64,000 nucleotides of DNA from Candidatus Poribacteria bacterium (GTDB lineage: Bacteria > Poribacteria > WGA-4E > JAJDTR01), in contig JAPPIK010000051.1 of assembly GCA_028820655.1 (NCBI GenBank), positions 60,106 to 124,105 on the forward strand, read 5' to 3'. Below the pieces are notes generated by a model, which saw only the letters and a list, made by a program, of their open reading frames with translations, was not told where the DNA came from and ran no database searches. Position 1 is the first letter of the stretch. Every line of letters begins with the position of its first letter. Positions 35,602 through 44,186 of this stretch are shown in pieces. The translations under genes and the position numbers were made by a program.

Positions 35602-36380
35602 GATAATGTTTCTCCATCGTTAGATGTGATAAGTGTTAGGTCATAGGGATGCTGATGAGAGTTTCTTTCAAAAAAACCAAGCAGGTCGGAAAATAGTGTT
35701 TCTTCTGATACACCCATTTTTGCCAGTTCTGTTCGGAGATTTTCTTTGTGCGCAGCAGGGATTGTGATTTCTCGATTAATCATTCCGCCATCCATTTCCG
35801 GTAAGCCAAATAAGAATGCCGATTGCTGTGCAATTATCCGTTGAGTGTCCACTGACTGATTGTCTAATGTGGGCGCCCAAAGGTACCACTGCTCCTAATT
35901 CATATTAAAGAACTCATCCAAGTTGCGCTTAATAGATTCGACTGTTTTTATCTCTTCAATTTTCTCACCATTATTTTCTATCACAATTACTTTGCCATCA
36001 ACATCCTTATTGTCTTTACCGTCGCAGGCAAACCAAAGACCGACGAGGGGATTAAATGTAAAATCAATCAGCCCCGTAGCAACTTTGTTATGCTGTAAAT
36101 GCGCCATGCACTCTAATGGTTTCAAACCCCTGTATGCGGATGGATATTTCAATTCAATCTCATCAATAATTTGTAGAAGATAGCGCTGCCACAAACGATA
36201 CAAAACATCAGAACGGTAGTTACGACCATATTGGTCGTTCAAGCGACGATAAGCGCTGCTGTTCACTTGCCAGTCTTTATTTTCCTGTCCTCGATAAAGA
36301 TAATTCTTGTCCAACTGAATTACATCGACTATTTGCCCGATGTAGTCCTCTAGGTTGGAGATTTCAATCGGTTTGTTCAT
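35598..36380 (-). pseudogene. FRG-domain protein interrupted by one in-frame amber codon
   Basis: Residues 1-161 carry an FRG domain (YLYRGQENKDWQVNSSAYRRL, LECMAHLQHNKVATGLIDFTFNPLVGLWFAC). A single TAG (35895-35897) follows NMN. Reading through it in the same frame gives EQWYLWAPTLDNQSVDTQ and RIIAQQSAFLFGLPEM, then AKMGVSEETLFSDLLGF, the normal C-terminal part of FRG proteins, up to the stop at 35598. Without the TAG the product would be about 260 residues, the usual family size. Whether this is a nonsense mutation, an assembly error or read-through cannot be told here. The function of FRG domains is not established. Coupled to the TPR gene. Confidence 0.8.
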
Positions 36381-36551
36381 GTGATAATCGTCCGGTTTTA
36401 GGTCTCCAAATAGCGCATAGATTTACGCTGAATAGCAGTATGTCGAGATTCATTCAAGACTGCAATCTTCTAAGCACCTTTTGTACGTGAAAATCAGGCA
36501 AAAAAGATGACTTCCTTTTAATGCGTACAATCTACGCTATCCACTTAATCC

Positions 36552-37724
36552 TCAACACTCCACCACCCACGCCTCGCGCCCGGCGTACTGCTCATCATAA
36601 ACCCGCCGGTTCAACTCCAATCCGAGACCCGGTGTATCGGGAACGCTGAAAGCGCCGTCCTTGAACACGTAACCCGACGTATCGATCACATCGCTGGTCA
36701 GGGTCGCGCACTCCCCGTAGAGAAAGTTCGGAATCGCCTTGCCAAGCTGGAAACTCAGAAAAAGCCCGAGCAGCGACGACCAGTTGTGCGGCGCGCACAT
36801 CACGCCGTACTCGCCCGCCATCTGGGAAAGCCGCCGCCAACCGGTGATGCCGAGCGCTCGAATGTCGTGCTGAATCACATCCAGCACGCCCTCCTCAAAG
36901 AACGGTGTATAGAACTCGAGCGGCTCGCGTGAGCGCGACTCGCCGTCGGCAATCAAAGTGTCAAGGTTTCGTTCCTTAATTGCCGCTCTCAGGTTGCGGT
37001 ACGCCTCGACCTCTTCCTCAAACATCTCCTCTATCCAGAACACACCCACATCGCTTGTCGCGTCGAGGAAGGCGACGGTCTCGTCATACGTATAACCGTT
37101 ATTCGCGTCGACATGGATAGTGAAATCGGCGCCGGCAATGCTGCGCACAATTTTGACGACCTCGATATCCCGCTTCAAACCCTCGTCATGATCCATGAGG
37201 AAACAGCCGCGTCCAATCTTCATCTTGCACGCACGAAAGCCGTTCCGCACGCTGCTTTCCGCATCCTCCGCGATGCGTTTCAGCCCCGCCTCTTTCGTGT
37301 CGTAAAGGAGATCGTTGAAGTAGATGGTGCTGTCGTACACCGGCAACCAATCCGCATAGCTCCGGTCGGCGATGAGTTGATACACCGGTACGCCGAGTAT
37401 CTTGCCGATAGAATCCCACAGGGCATTCTCAAGTCCTCTGAATCCGTCGGAGACGCCCCTCTCCGGGTCAAGCAGATCGAACGGACTGCGATTCAAAGCG
37501 CGCCGGCCGACTTCTGCCTCCGCGCGTCCAACGCCCCATCCCAGTGTCCCGTCGCTATTATGGATGCGGATGACGCCTTCCTCCCACTTCCAGTTCGGCT
37601 CGGGATAGATAATCTCTTCCGCCCGAGAGTTGGTGCCGATTTCGGGGCGATCCACCTTCAACCTAACCTGTTCGACCTTCGTGATTCTGATGTCTCGCGG
37701 ATAATCTTCCGGGCTTATACCCAT
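36552..37724 (-). CDS. Enolase-superfamily enzyme (mandelate racemase/MLE type), A
   Basis: 390 residues with gaggagg upstream. Active-site residues of the mandelate racemase subgroup are visible: K167-x-K169 (CKMKIG), metal ligands D206 (HVDANNGY), E232 (WIEEMFEE) and E262 (ADGES), D287 and H313 (APHNW). Such enzymes dehydrate acid sugars or racemise alpha-hydroxy acids by proton abstraction. It starts 18 bases after the stop of the SDR gene at 37743, so they form an operon (epimerase/dehydrogenase, then dehydratase), typical of sugar-acid catabolism. Substrate unknown. Confidence 0.92.
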   Translation of the reverse strand: MGISPEDYPRDIRITKVEQVRLKVDRPEIGTNSRAEEIIYPEPNWKWEEGVIRIHNSDGTLGWGVGRAEAEVGRRALNRSPFDLLDPERGVSDGFRGLENALWDSIGKILGVPVYQLIADRSYADWLPVYDSTIYFNDLLYDTKEAGLKRIAEDAESSVRNGFRACKMKIGRGCFLMDHDEGLKRDIEVVKIVRSIAGADFTIHVDANNGYTYDETVAFLDATSDVGVFWIEEMFEEEVEAYRNLRAAIKERNLDTLIADGESRSREPLEFYTPFFEEGVLDVIQHDIRALGITGWRRLSQMAGEYGVMCAPHNWSSLLGLFLSFQLGKAIPNFLYGECATLTSDVIDTSGYVFKDGAFSVPDTPGLGLELNRRVYDEQYAGREAWVVEC

Positions 37725-37742
37725 TTTAGCCTCCTCTGCGCA

Positions 37743-38801
37743 TCACGCCTTGCCCCATGGAACCCCGGTTGGAACAATTCCGACATCCTCTCCGCGCCGC
37801 ATCGCCTCGGCGGTGTCCAAAATGCTCTCCAGATCGTGCTCCGGCCGGTATCCCAGAAGCGTCTTGATCTTGGTGAGGTCGAGTTCGAAGTAGTTTGAAC
37901 TCAACGCTCTGGCATCGACATAGTCCAAGTTGTACCGCTCGGAGAGGTAGGGTACAGCATCCTCCCACTTGAAGAGCGCCGCACCGCCAAGCGTGAACTC
38001 CTCGCCGAGCGCCTCATCCTTCTCGATCCCCAAGACCAGACCCTGCACAATGTCCCGCACGTCCGCGAATTGCTGTTTATACGGCGTCCCGTTGGGGTTG
38101 CGGGTCAGCAGGAACTTTTCCTCGCCCGTCCATAGCGATTTGATGGTCTCAATAATCTCGCGCTCACCGGCATCGTCCCCCGTTTCGTCTTTGGCGCGAT
38201 TGTAAGTCGGACTGAATAGGAATAGTTTCGGCAAGCCGTCTTCGCTCAGGAACTCGCCCGGCTCAATCACGGTCGCAAAACGGAACACGGTTGTCGGCAC
38301 GCCGTACTGAATGTGGTAACTCATGCTCAACTCCTCGCCGATCCACTTGGTCAAGAAGTAAGGCATCACCTTGTAGCGGCTGACCATGTCCTCGGTAATC
38401 GGTTCCTCGAAATAGCGCCCCTTTTCCCCCAAACGCCAATAAATCGCCTCCGTGCACGCGTAAACGAAGCGGTGAAGATTGGGGCGATCCGTGCGGATGC
38501 ACTCCAATATGTTGAGCGTTCCCATCGCGTTGATGTGCAGAAATTGCAGGTTGTCAAAAGGTCCCATGAATGCCGCGGCGAGATGATAGATGGCATCCAC
38601 GCCGTCCACGGCGCGTTTGACATCGTCGAGGTTTCGCAGGTCGCCGACCACGGTTTCCACGCGGTTGTAATGGTCAAGTTTGTTCGCGCGGCTGGCGTCT
38701 GCGGGGTAGACGAAACTACGGATGTCGTGCCCCTTCTCCAGCAAACGTTTGGCGAGATTCGCGCCAATCCGTCCCGTCCCGCCGGTAATCAATATTTTCA
38801 T
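37743..38801 (-). CDS. NAD-dependent epimerase/dehydratase (extended SDR)
   Basis: 352 residues from the ATG at 38801, which follows gggaggag; the frame is open eight codons further but that start lacks a site. N-terminal KILITGGTGRIGANLAKRLLEKGH is the extended-SDR nucleotide site (GGTGRIG), with IYHLAAAF and the catalytic YFLTKW (Y-x-x-x-K). The usual role is sugar-nucleotide or sugar-acid epimerisation, dehydration or oxidation. First gene of a two-gene operon with the enolase-superfamily enzyme. Confidence 0.92.
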   Translation of the reverse strand: MKILITGGTGRIGANLAKRLLEKGHDIRSFVYPADASRANKLDHYNRVETVVGDLRNLDDVKRAVDGVDAIYHLAAAFMGPFDNLQFLHINAMGTLNILECIRTDRPNLHRFVYACTEAIYWRLGEKGRYFEEPITEDMVSRYKVMPYFLTKWIGEELSMSYHIQYGVPTTVFRFATVIEPGEFLSEDGLPKLFLFSPTYNRAKDETGDDAGEREIIETIKSLWTGEEKFLLTRNPNGTPYKQQFADVRDIVQGLVLGIEKDEALGEEFTLGGAALFKWEDAVPYLSERYNLDYVDARALSSNYFELDLTKIKTLLGYRPEHDLESILDTAEAMRRGEDVGIVPTGVPWGKA

Positions 38802-39140
38802 AATGAATGCTCCTCCCGGACACATTGAAAGTCGTGTTAATCTTCGCTGCTTTCAGACGAATTATAGCAGGTCTCGCCAAGAATGTAAAACCGGGATCAA
38901 CCGACCGGACAACCGCGCACCGTGCGGTTCTCCGGTGATCCCGGTATTCGTATGAATTCAAAGAACAGAGTGCCGAAACTTAAGAACACTACGCTTCGCA
39001 TGGACCGTTTCGATCCTGTTGTCACCGGTTTCCTGACCGGGCCGGTATTTGTCCGGTCTTGCGGGTGCGGTTGGAAACCGCACCTACCGAAATATGTAAA
39101 AATATAATTGGAATCGGCTCTATTTTCTACCTTCCAACAG
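38802..39140. other. Intergenic region with a CGGTT-class hairpin
   Basis: Contains a degenerate CCGGT ttcctg ACCGG hairpin near 39020-39045 and a full GTAG hairpin at 39064-39087. No gene is visible. Confidence 0.6.
39064..39087 (-). repeat. CGGTT-class GTAG hairpin
   Basis: GTAG, then GGTGCGGTT tcc AACCGCACC, a nine-base perfect stem. Confidence 0.85.
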
Positions 39141-39899
39141 TCAATAAAGGCTCATCAGACCCTCGGCGCCGGGGATCCGTTTCCGTTCAAATTCCGGCGT
39201 GAGCCAACGCGCCCGAGAGGGTCTGCCCGGATTTCGGTAAGCGTACACCACCGTCCACCGCGTATGGCTATTTGCGCGTCTCGGACTGACCGCGTGGGCG
39301 GCGTGTGTCCACATCAAGACCACTGTTCCCGCCGGGACGGACAAATCTTGGATCTCCAGCGGTTCCGCCGTCATGGGGTGTGTCTTTCCCGCCATCCATC
39401 CCGTCTTGATCGCCTTATCCGAGTCGGCTTTGATTTTCGCGTCGCGGTAGTGGTGGCTGCCCGGCACCGCTTTCAAGCCGCCGTCGCCGACCTCAAACCC
39501 GTTGACGTAGAAGAAGATACGCACAAAACCCAGGCTCGGATCATCATCGGCGTATTCGTGACTGTGCCAATGCGAACCCTTGTGTCCGCCGGGGCGGTTG
39601 AGCGTGACACAGTGGTCAAATCGAAGCTTTTCGCCGAGAACCCTTCGCGCCAAGTCGAGCATCTGTGGATGGGGTATGAGGCTCTCCAGATAGGAGTCAT
39701 ACTCCGCCGCAAAGTGGCTGGGCTTATGACCTTCCACACCGGACGGTGCCAGGTCTTGAATGTGCGACAACGACGCCGTCAATCGCTCGCAGGCGTCCGG
39801 TGTCAGGATGCCGGGAAGGAGAAAGTAACCGTCTTTGTCCAAGAGGGCTTTCTCCTTTTCGCCAAAATCGTATGGTCGAAATATGGGGGTATGATCCAC
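39141..39899 (-). CDS. Phytanoyl-CoA dioxygenase family protein (PhyH copy 1)
   Basis: 252 residues. I prefer the GTG at 39899, six bases after aaagga, over a TTG at 39914, because the paralog at 42551 starts at the same aligned GTG. An Fe(II)/2-oxoglutarate oxygenase fold: KDGYFLLPGILTPDACERL, FDHCVTLNRPGG, SHWHSHEYADDDP (metal region), IFFYVNGFEVGDGGLKAVPGSH, and a distal histidine in MWTHAAHAVSPRR. The canonical H-x-D appears here as H-S-H-E. Closely similar to the gene at 42551-43309, including 5' flanking DNA. The substrate is unknown. Confidence 0.88.
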   Translation of the reverse strand: MDHTPIFRPYDFGEKEKALLDKDGYFLLPGILTPDACERLTASLSHIQDLAPSGVEGHKPSHFAAEYDSYLESLIPHPQMLDLARRVLGEKLRFDHCVTLNRPGGHKGSHWHSHEYADDDPSLGFVRIFFYVNGFEVGDGGLKAVPGSHHYRDAKIKADSDKAIKTGWMAGKTHPMTAEPLEIQDLSVPAGTVVLMWTHAAHAVSPRRANSHTRWTVVYAYRNPGRPSRARWLTPEFERKRIPGAEGLMSLY

Positions 39900-40449
39900 G
39901 GGAATCCTTTCCAAAAAACAGTGGTCAGTGGCTAGTGGTCAGTGGTCAGTGGATCTCTACAGTCTTGCGATATTCCCTCGCCCGGCGGGTTGAGGGATCT
40001 CTATGGGAACCCTATCGCGCTGGGATCTTTATCGCCCGAAGATTTCTATGGGATTTCTATCGCTGTCGTTATTCACTCTTTTGATCCTATTCAGTCAAAT
40101 TATGAGATAAGCCACCCTCTGCAGTGAATCCTCTGTAGGAGCGACCTCCCGGTCGCGATTGCCAATCGCTACAATTCAATCTCTATTTGAGATCAAGCGA
40201 GTGAAGAGGGAGAGCGATAGGTTTTTTCCGGATCGCGAATCCAGTCGCCGAGACACATGACCGGTAGATAGGTAACCTTCCCAAAATGATCGGACTGATC
40301 TTCTTCGGGAAAACTAGATGCCAAGGCCTCCGCAAAAGGTTATCGCGACCGGGAGTGGGACTTGCTATCACGCTCCGTATTCAGTCGCTCGATCTCCTAC
40401 AGAGGAAGTGTCACGCCGTAGATTACGCTTACGATGAACCGCAACCTCC
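39900..40449. other. Intergenic repeat field left of the RAYT gene
   Basis: Holds an agtggtcagtgg microsatellite (39922-39952), several solo ctatcgc...tcactTTTGATC units (39958-40085, 40186-40222) and a REP at 40135-40161. Confidence 0.65.
40135..40161 (+). repeat. REP palindrome, left flank of RAYT
   Basis: 27-base consensus REP, plus-strand orientation, inverted relative to the REP at 41012-41038. Confidence 0.9.
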
Positions 40450-40932
40450 TTACTCCATCTTGAATTTACACCACCAATACGGGTAATCCTTCGCCGCCTT
40501 TGCCAGTCCGCTCCGCACAGGGTTCTCGTAACAGTATCGAATAATCGAATTCAACGATTCCTCCTTTCGAACGCCGTGCTCGTGATAAGCCGCCTGCCAG
40601 AGAGAACCACTTCGTCCCAAACGGGCGTTTATCTGCTTCGCAGTATAATTCTTGAGGGACTTAACAAGCCGCGAAAGAGTCTGGTTATCCCCTAGTTGAT
40701 TGACCGTATGGATATGATCCGGCATTACGATGAGGCAAAACCAGCTGCACCGTCCATTAGTTTCGAGCCAGTCTAGGGTTTCAAATATAACGTTTGCAAT
40801 CTTCGCGTCCGCAAGAAGCGGTTTTCTGCGAATTGTCGACATCGTAACGGAGTAGTAAGCCCCCGGAATCGAGTGTCTACCTTTCCGCAATTGGCGGTGT
40901 CCTCGTTCTGGAACGTCCGACGCAACTTTCAT
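40450..40932 (-). CDS. REP-associated tyrosine transposase (RAYT, Y1 family)
   Basis: 160 residues, an intact single-domain Y1/IS200-like HUH nuclease. Motifs: RKGRHSIPGAYYSVTM, the HUH pair in VMPDHIHTV, the helix with RSGSLWQAAYHEHGVRKEESL, and IRYCYENPVRSGLA containing tyrosines for the nucleophile. The E. coli homologue acts on REP hairpins through a GTAG tetranucleotide at their foot. This gene is bracketed by inverted consensus REPs (40135-40161 and 41012-41038), an arrangement typical of RAYTs. A decayed second copy lies at 57475-57948. Such enzymes are usually domesticated and single-copy rather than insertion sequences. Confidence 0.93.
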   Translation of the reverse strand: MKVASDVPERGHRQLRKGRHSIPGAYYSVTMSTIRRKPLLADAKIANVIFETLDWLETNGRCSWFCLIVMPDHIHTVNQLGDNQTLSRLVKSLKNYTAKQINARLGRSGSLWQAAYHEHGVRKEESLNSIIRYCYENPVRSGLAKAAKDYPYWWCKFKME

Positions 40933-41011
40933 GGTTCGCAGATAGGATCCTCTATCGCCAAATTTCCGTTCCGGCTTCGCGAAATCGGGTGTCAGGGGAT
41001 GTGCAACGGGT

Positions 41012-41038
41012 TAATCGCGACCGGGAGGTCGCTCCTAC
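41012..41038 (-). repeat. REP palindrome, right flank of RAYT
   Basis: 27-base consensus REP in minus orientation, 80 bases before the RAYT start codon. Confidence 0.9.
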
Positions 41039-41066
41039 AAAGGATGTCGGTTTCTCTAATTCGCCC

Positions 41067-42215
41067 TCACTCATACACAACGCCGTCAACCCGGTGGTGC
41101 TCGATATAATCCCAATCCATCTCCACGCCAAGACCGGGGCCCTGCGGCACCGGAACATGACCGTTCTTGTCGATATTCTCAAGCTCGTCCGTGAATTCGG
41201 GCGGTCGGATTGGTGCTTTCGTCTGGCTAATCTTGGGGTTCAACAGTCCGAGTTCGTAGTAGTTCGTGTTGCGGACAGCGGCGATGCAGTGCCGATGCGC
41301 CAAGCCTCCGCCGTGGAACTCCACATCCAAGCCGAAACCTTCCGCCGCGTGCGCCACCTTCATGGCGCCGGTAATCCCGCCATCTTCGTAGGTGCCGGTG
41401 CGCACGAAATCTGTACCGCCGTTCGCGATAAAATCAACGTGATGCTCCAGACCGAACACATGCTCCGTCTGCAGCAGCGGGGTATTGATATACTCGCGCA
41501 ACTTCTGATGCCCGAATATCGACACGCCGCCGTCTTTATAGGGATCCTCCAGCCAGAAAAAGTTTGCCGCGTCGCACGCCTTGCCCACCTTGAGCGCGTC
41601 GGCCCAGGTTTCCAATTCGCACGCCGGATCGAGCATCAGGTCCATCCGATCACCCACGCGCTTCCCGACCTCGAGCACGTTTGCCACCTCGCGTTCAATC
41701 GGCGCGTTCCCCCAGCCGTGAATCTTGAAGGCGCGGTATCCCAACTCGCTGCACTGTTCCGCGAAATCGGCAAAGTCTTCGGGCGTGCTAAGCCCGCCGT
41801 TCTCATCGCCGTGATAGGTGCTCGCGTAAGCCGGAATGGTTTCCTTGTAACCGCCGAGAAGCTGATAAATCGGCGCGTTGAGCGCCTTTCCGGCAAAATC
41901 CCACAACGCCACATCGACCGAACTGATAGCCGTGCGGTCCGTGTGGCGCAGCCCGCGTTTCAGGTCGTTGTAAATCTTCTCGCGATGGAACGGGTTTTTG
42001 CCCAATAGATACTGCACGACGCTATCGGACAGCCGACCGCCGTCCGATTCGCCGATGATCCCGGCGTCCGTATGAATCCGAAGAATCGAGGGACGCATCT
42101 TGAGGACGCTCCCTTTTTCGTAGACGGTGTTGAACCCGTTGTAATCCGTTCCCATGTCATGAATCTCGTGTTGGTAAACCACGACTTCAATTTTCGTTAT
42201 CTTTGGATCTGCCAT
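41067..42215 (-). CDS. Enolase-superfamily enzyme (mandelate racemase/MLE type), B
   Basis: 382 residues. Active-site features: K164-x-H166 (FKIHGWG), metal ligands D196 (LMLDPACE), E223 (WLEDP) and E251 (TEH), and H301 (VEFHGGG) as a further acid/base. The K-x-H variant and these spacings are seen in acid-sugar dehydratases of the subgroup. Not closely related to enzyme A at 36552. Probably dehydrates a sugar acid; substrate unknown. Stands alone, with a REP 28 bases after the stop codon. Confidence 0.92.
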   Translation of the reverse strand: MADPKITKIEVVVYQHEIHDMGTDYNGFNTVYEKGSVLKMRPSILRIHTDAGIIGESDGGRLSDSVVQYLLGKNPFHREKIYNDLKRGLRHTDRTAISSVDVALWDFAGKALNAPIYQLLGGYKETIPAYASTYHGDENGGLSTPEDFADFAEQCSELGYRAFKIHGWGNAPIEREVANVLEVGKRVGDRMDLMLDPACELETWADALKVGKACDAANFFWLEDPYKDGGVSIFGHQKLREYINTPLLQTEHVFGLEHHVDFIANGGTDFVRTGTYEDGGITGAMKVAHAAEGFGLDVEFHGGGLAHRHCIAAVRNTNYYELGLLNPKISQTKAPIRPPEFTDELENIDKNGHVPVPQGPGLGVEMDWDYIEHHRVDGVVYE

Positions 42216-42269
42216 TGGTATCGCTCCTGATTGGTGTTATTGTGAGACCAATAATTGTTAAACAATGCG

Positions 42270-42294
42270 GTAGGTTCGGTTTCCTAACCGAACC
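42270..42294 (+). repeat. CGGTT-class GTAG hairpin
   Basis: GTAG, then GTTCGGTT tcct AACCGAAC and a final C. Confidence 0.85.
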
Positions 42295-42310
42295 GGAATT
42301 TATCCAGCCC

Positions 42311-42413
42311 GTAGGTTGGGTTGAACGGAACATAATCAATTACACTTTCTTGATACGGACGCCTCCGGGTTGTGACGTTGCTTGAAATATCTAAACTCAT
42401 AGTGAAACCCAAC
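42311..42413 (+). mobile_element. 103-bp MITE copy 4 (opposite orientation)
   Basis: Starts GTAGGTTGGGTTGAACGG on the plus strand and ends TGAAACCCAAC. The interior has diverged from the other copies, while length and ends are kept. Confidence 0.75.
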
Positions 42414-42443
42414 TCAATAAACGCGCGCACCGGTTCATTCAAA

Positions 42444-42545
42444 TGTTGGGTTTCACTATTACTGTCTCACACGCCAATTTACTCGAAAAGCCTCAGAGCC
42501 TTTTGCGCTGAGAAATTACACTTTTTCCCGATCAACCCAACCTAC
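42444..42545 (-). mobile_element. 102-bp MITE copy 5
   Basis: TGTTGGGTTTCACT at the left, ATCAACCCAACCTAC at the right, diverged interior. The PhyH gene's stop codon lies six bases further right. Confidence 0.8.
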
Positions 42546-42550
42546 ATGAC

Positions 42551-43309
42551 TCAATAGAGGCTCATGAGCCCCTCGGCGCCTGGAATCCGTTTTCGTTCAA
42601 ATTCCGGCGTCAGCCAACGCGCCCGAGAGGGTCTGCCCGGATTCCGGTAAGCGTACACCACCGCCCACCGTGTACCGCTATTTGCGCGTCTCGGACTGAC
42701 CGCGTGCGCGGCGTGCGTCCACATCAAGATGACCGTTCCCGCCGGGACGGACAATTCCTGTATCTCCAGCGGTTCCCCCGTCATCGGGTGTGTCTTTCCC
42801 GCCATCCAACCCGTCTTGAGCGCCTCGTCCGTTTCCGCCTTGATATTCGCGTCCCGGAAGAGATGGCTGCCCGGCAACGCCTTCAAGCCGCCGTCGCCAA
42901 CCTCGAACCCGCTGACGTAGAAGAATATGCGCACAAAGCCGAGGTTCGGATCGTCATCGGCGTATTCGTGACTGTGCCAACCCGCGCCTGCGTTGCCACC
43001 CGGGCGGATCATCGTTACACAGTGGTCGAATCGGATCTCTTCGCCGAGCACCCTCCGTGCCAAATCAAGTATCTGTGGATGCGGGATGAGGCTCTCCAGA
43101 TAGGAGTCATACTCCGCCGCAAAGTGGGTGGGCTTATGACCTTCGACGGCGGACGGCAACAAGTCTTGAATGTGCAAAAACGAAGACATCAGCCGCTTGC
43201 AAGCCCCCGGCGTCAGGATACCGGGAAGGAGAAAGTGCCCGTCTCTGTCCAAGAGGGCTTTTTCCTTCTCGCCGAACTCGTAAGGTCGAAATATGGGGGT
43301 ATGATTCAC
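42551..43309 (-). CDS. Phytanoyl-CoA dioxygenase family protein (PhyH copy 2)
   Basis: 252 residues from a GTG start six bases after aaagga. Nearly identical in layout to copy 1: HTPIFRPYEFGEKEKALLD, GILTPGACKRL, FDHCVTMIRPGG, GWHSHEYADDDPNLGF, IFFYVSGFEVGDGGLKALPGSH, MWTHAAHAVSPRR. It also has the H-S-H-E metal motif. The duplication extends into 5' DNA, where both copies have the agtggtcagtgg microsatellite followed by ggatctctac. Between the copies lie the RAYT and enolase-superfamily enzyme B. Confidence 0.9.
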   Translation of the reverse strand: MNHTPIFRPYEFGEKEKALLDRDGHFLLPGILTPGACKRLMSSFLHIQDLLPSAVEGHKPTHFAAEYDSYLESLIPHPQILDLARRVLGEEIRFDHCVTMIRPGGNAGAGWHSHEYADDDPNLGFVRIFFYVSGFEVGDGGLKALPGSHLFRDANIKAETDEALKTGWMAGKTHPMTGEPLEIQELSVPAGTVILMWTHAAHAVSPRRANSGTRWAVVYAYRNPGRPSRARWLTPEFERKRIPGAEGLMSLY

Positions 43310-43425
43310 GGGAATCCTTTCTTAAAAACAGTGGTCAGTGGTCAGTGGATCTCTACCGCCCTCGCTATTCGCTCAGTTGCTGGCTAGTGGTCAGTGAAGA
43401 AGCTTAAATCCGCGTTATCTGTGAT
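43310..43425. repeat. Microsatellite and solo repeat unit upstream of PhyH copy 2
   Basis: Two to three agtggtcagtgg units and a ctaccgccctcgctattcgc unit, matching the flank of PhyH copy 1. Confidence 0.65.
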
Positions 43426-43536
43426 TCAGAATTGGTTCGCCACAAACACCAAATCAAATACATTCACGACACCGTCCCCATTCATGTCTCCCTCACGCTT
43501 ATCCGTCCCCAACGCCTGCTCAATTGTCTGAATCAC
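43426..43536 (-). pseudogene. Dockerin type I fragment
   Basis: A 36-codon minus-strand frame reads IEQALGTDKREGDMNGDGVV then NVFDLVFVANQF and a stop. D-M-N-G-D-G-x-x-N-x-x-D is the calcium-binding loop of a dockerin/EF-hand repeat, and such repeats typically end secreted proteins. There is no complete gene around it; upstream is a tcacggata repeat. It may be the C-terminal end of the gene whose N-terminal stub is at 44329-44487 on the same strand. Confidence 0.6.
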
Positions 43537-43640
43537 GGATATTTACGGATATTCACGGATTAAAGGATTTCACGGATAAGATTCGACCAATCAGCGACAT
43601 TTTCGATTCGACCTGAGTCATCTGACCAACAGCAGGGTTG

Positions 43641-44000
43641 CTAAAGAACCAATCTCTTAAATTCCAAACTTTTGCCTCCGAAATTGACTAGTAACCCCAC
43701 TTCCATACGATAGGCTTTCAGGTAGTTCAGCATCTGAGCGGTGTGCACAGCCTCCAATACGGCAATAGCCTTCAATTCCACCAAGACTTTTCCTTCAACC
43801 ACGGAATCTGCTCTGCGGGTCCCGATAGGCTCCGGACACTCTTTATAAAAGATATCTTGTTCAATTTCACGGGCAAATGTTAAGCCCACCCGTGCCAATT
43901 CAAGTGCTAGTGCTCGCTGATAAATCACCTCTTGGAATCCGTTTCTTAAGAACCGATGCACCTCTAACGCAGCCCCAATAATCTTCCAGGGGAAACGCAT
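43641..44000 (-). CDS. GxxExxY family protein
   Basis: 119 residues. The family motif appears as NGFQEVIYQRALALEL (G-x-x-E-x-x-Y), followed by VEGKVLVELKAIAVL (the E-x-K of a nuclease-like core) and AQMLNYLKAYRMEVGLLVNFGGKSLEFKR. Close to the usual length of about 120-130, with the N-terminus slightly short. Starts at ATG 44000 (or TTG 44003) without a clear ribosome site; a MITE begins 44 bases upstream and may have replaced the original 5' region. The biological role of the family is not established; the fold resembles PD-(D/E)xK nucleases. Confidence 0.88.
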   Translation of the reverse strand: MRFPWKIIGAALEVHRFLRNGFQEVIYQRALALELARVGLTFAREIEQDIFYKECPEPIGTRRADSVVEGKVLVELKAIAVLEAVHTAQMLNYLKAYRMEVGLLVNFGGKSLEFKRLVL

Positions 44001-44043
44001 CAAATTGAAGAGGAGGTCTCATGGTGGCAAAACGTACAATTAC

Positions 44044-44146
44044 TGTTGGGTTTCACTCAAATTTTGGCGCGTTCAAGCGAAATAGGCACTCGAAAACTGT
44101 TACAAGATTAGCGATTACTAACGGATTTCCGTTCAACCCAACCTAC
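44044..44146 (-). mobile_element. 103-bp MITE copy 6
   Basis: Standard ends and length. The 30 bases to its left (ggtctcatggtgg, aacgtaca) also match copies 1-3 and 7, so the mobile or duplicated unit may be longer than 103 bp. Confidence 0.85.
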
Positions 44147-44186
44147 GAGCCCCAAAATAGTGTTACAACTTAGATCCTGTTTGGAT

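Larger units (their letters stand above)
42216..42550. other. Intergenic region with hairpin and inverted MITE pair
   Basis: Contains a CGGTT-class hairpin (42270-42294) and two MITE copies in opposite orientation (42311-42413 and 42444-42545), 30 bases apart. No gene. Confidence 0.75.

Noticed and set aside
40989-42008. 339-codon plus-strand frame
   Set aside because: Antisense to enolase-superfamily enzyme B, which has all catalytic residues.
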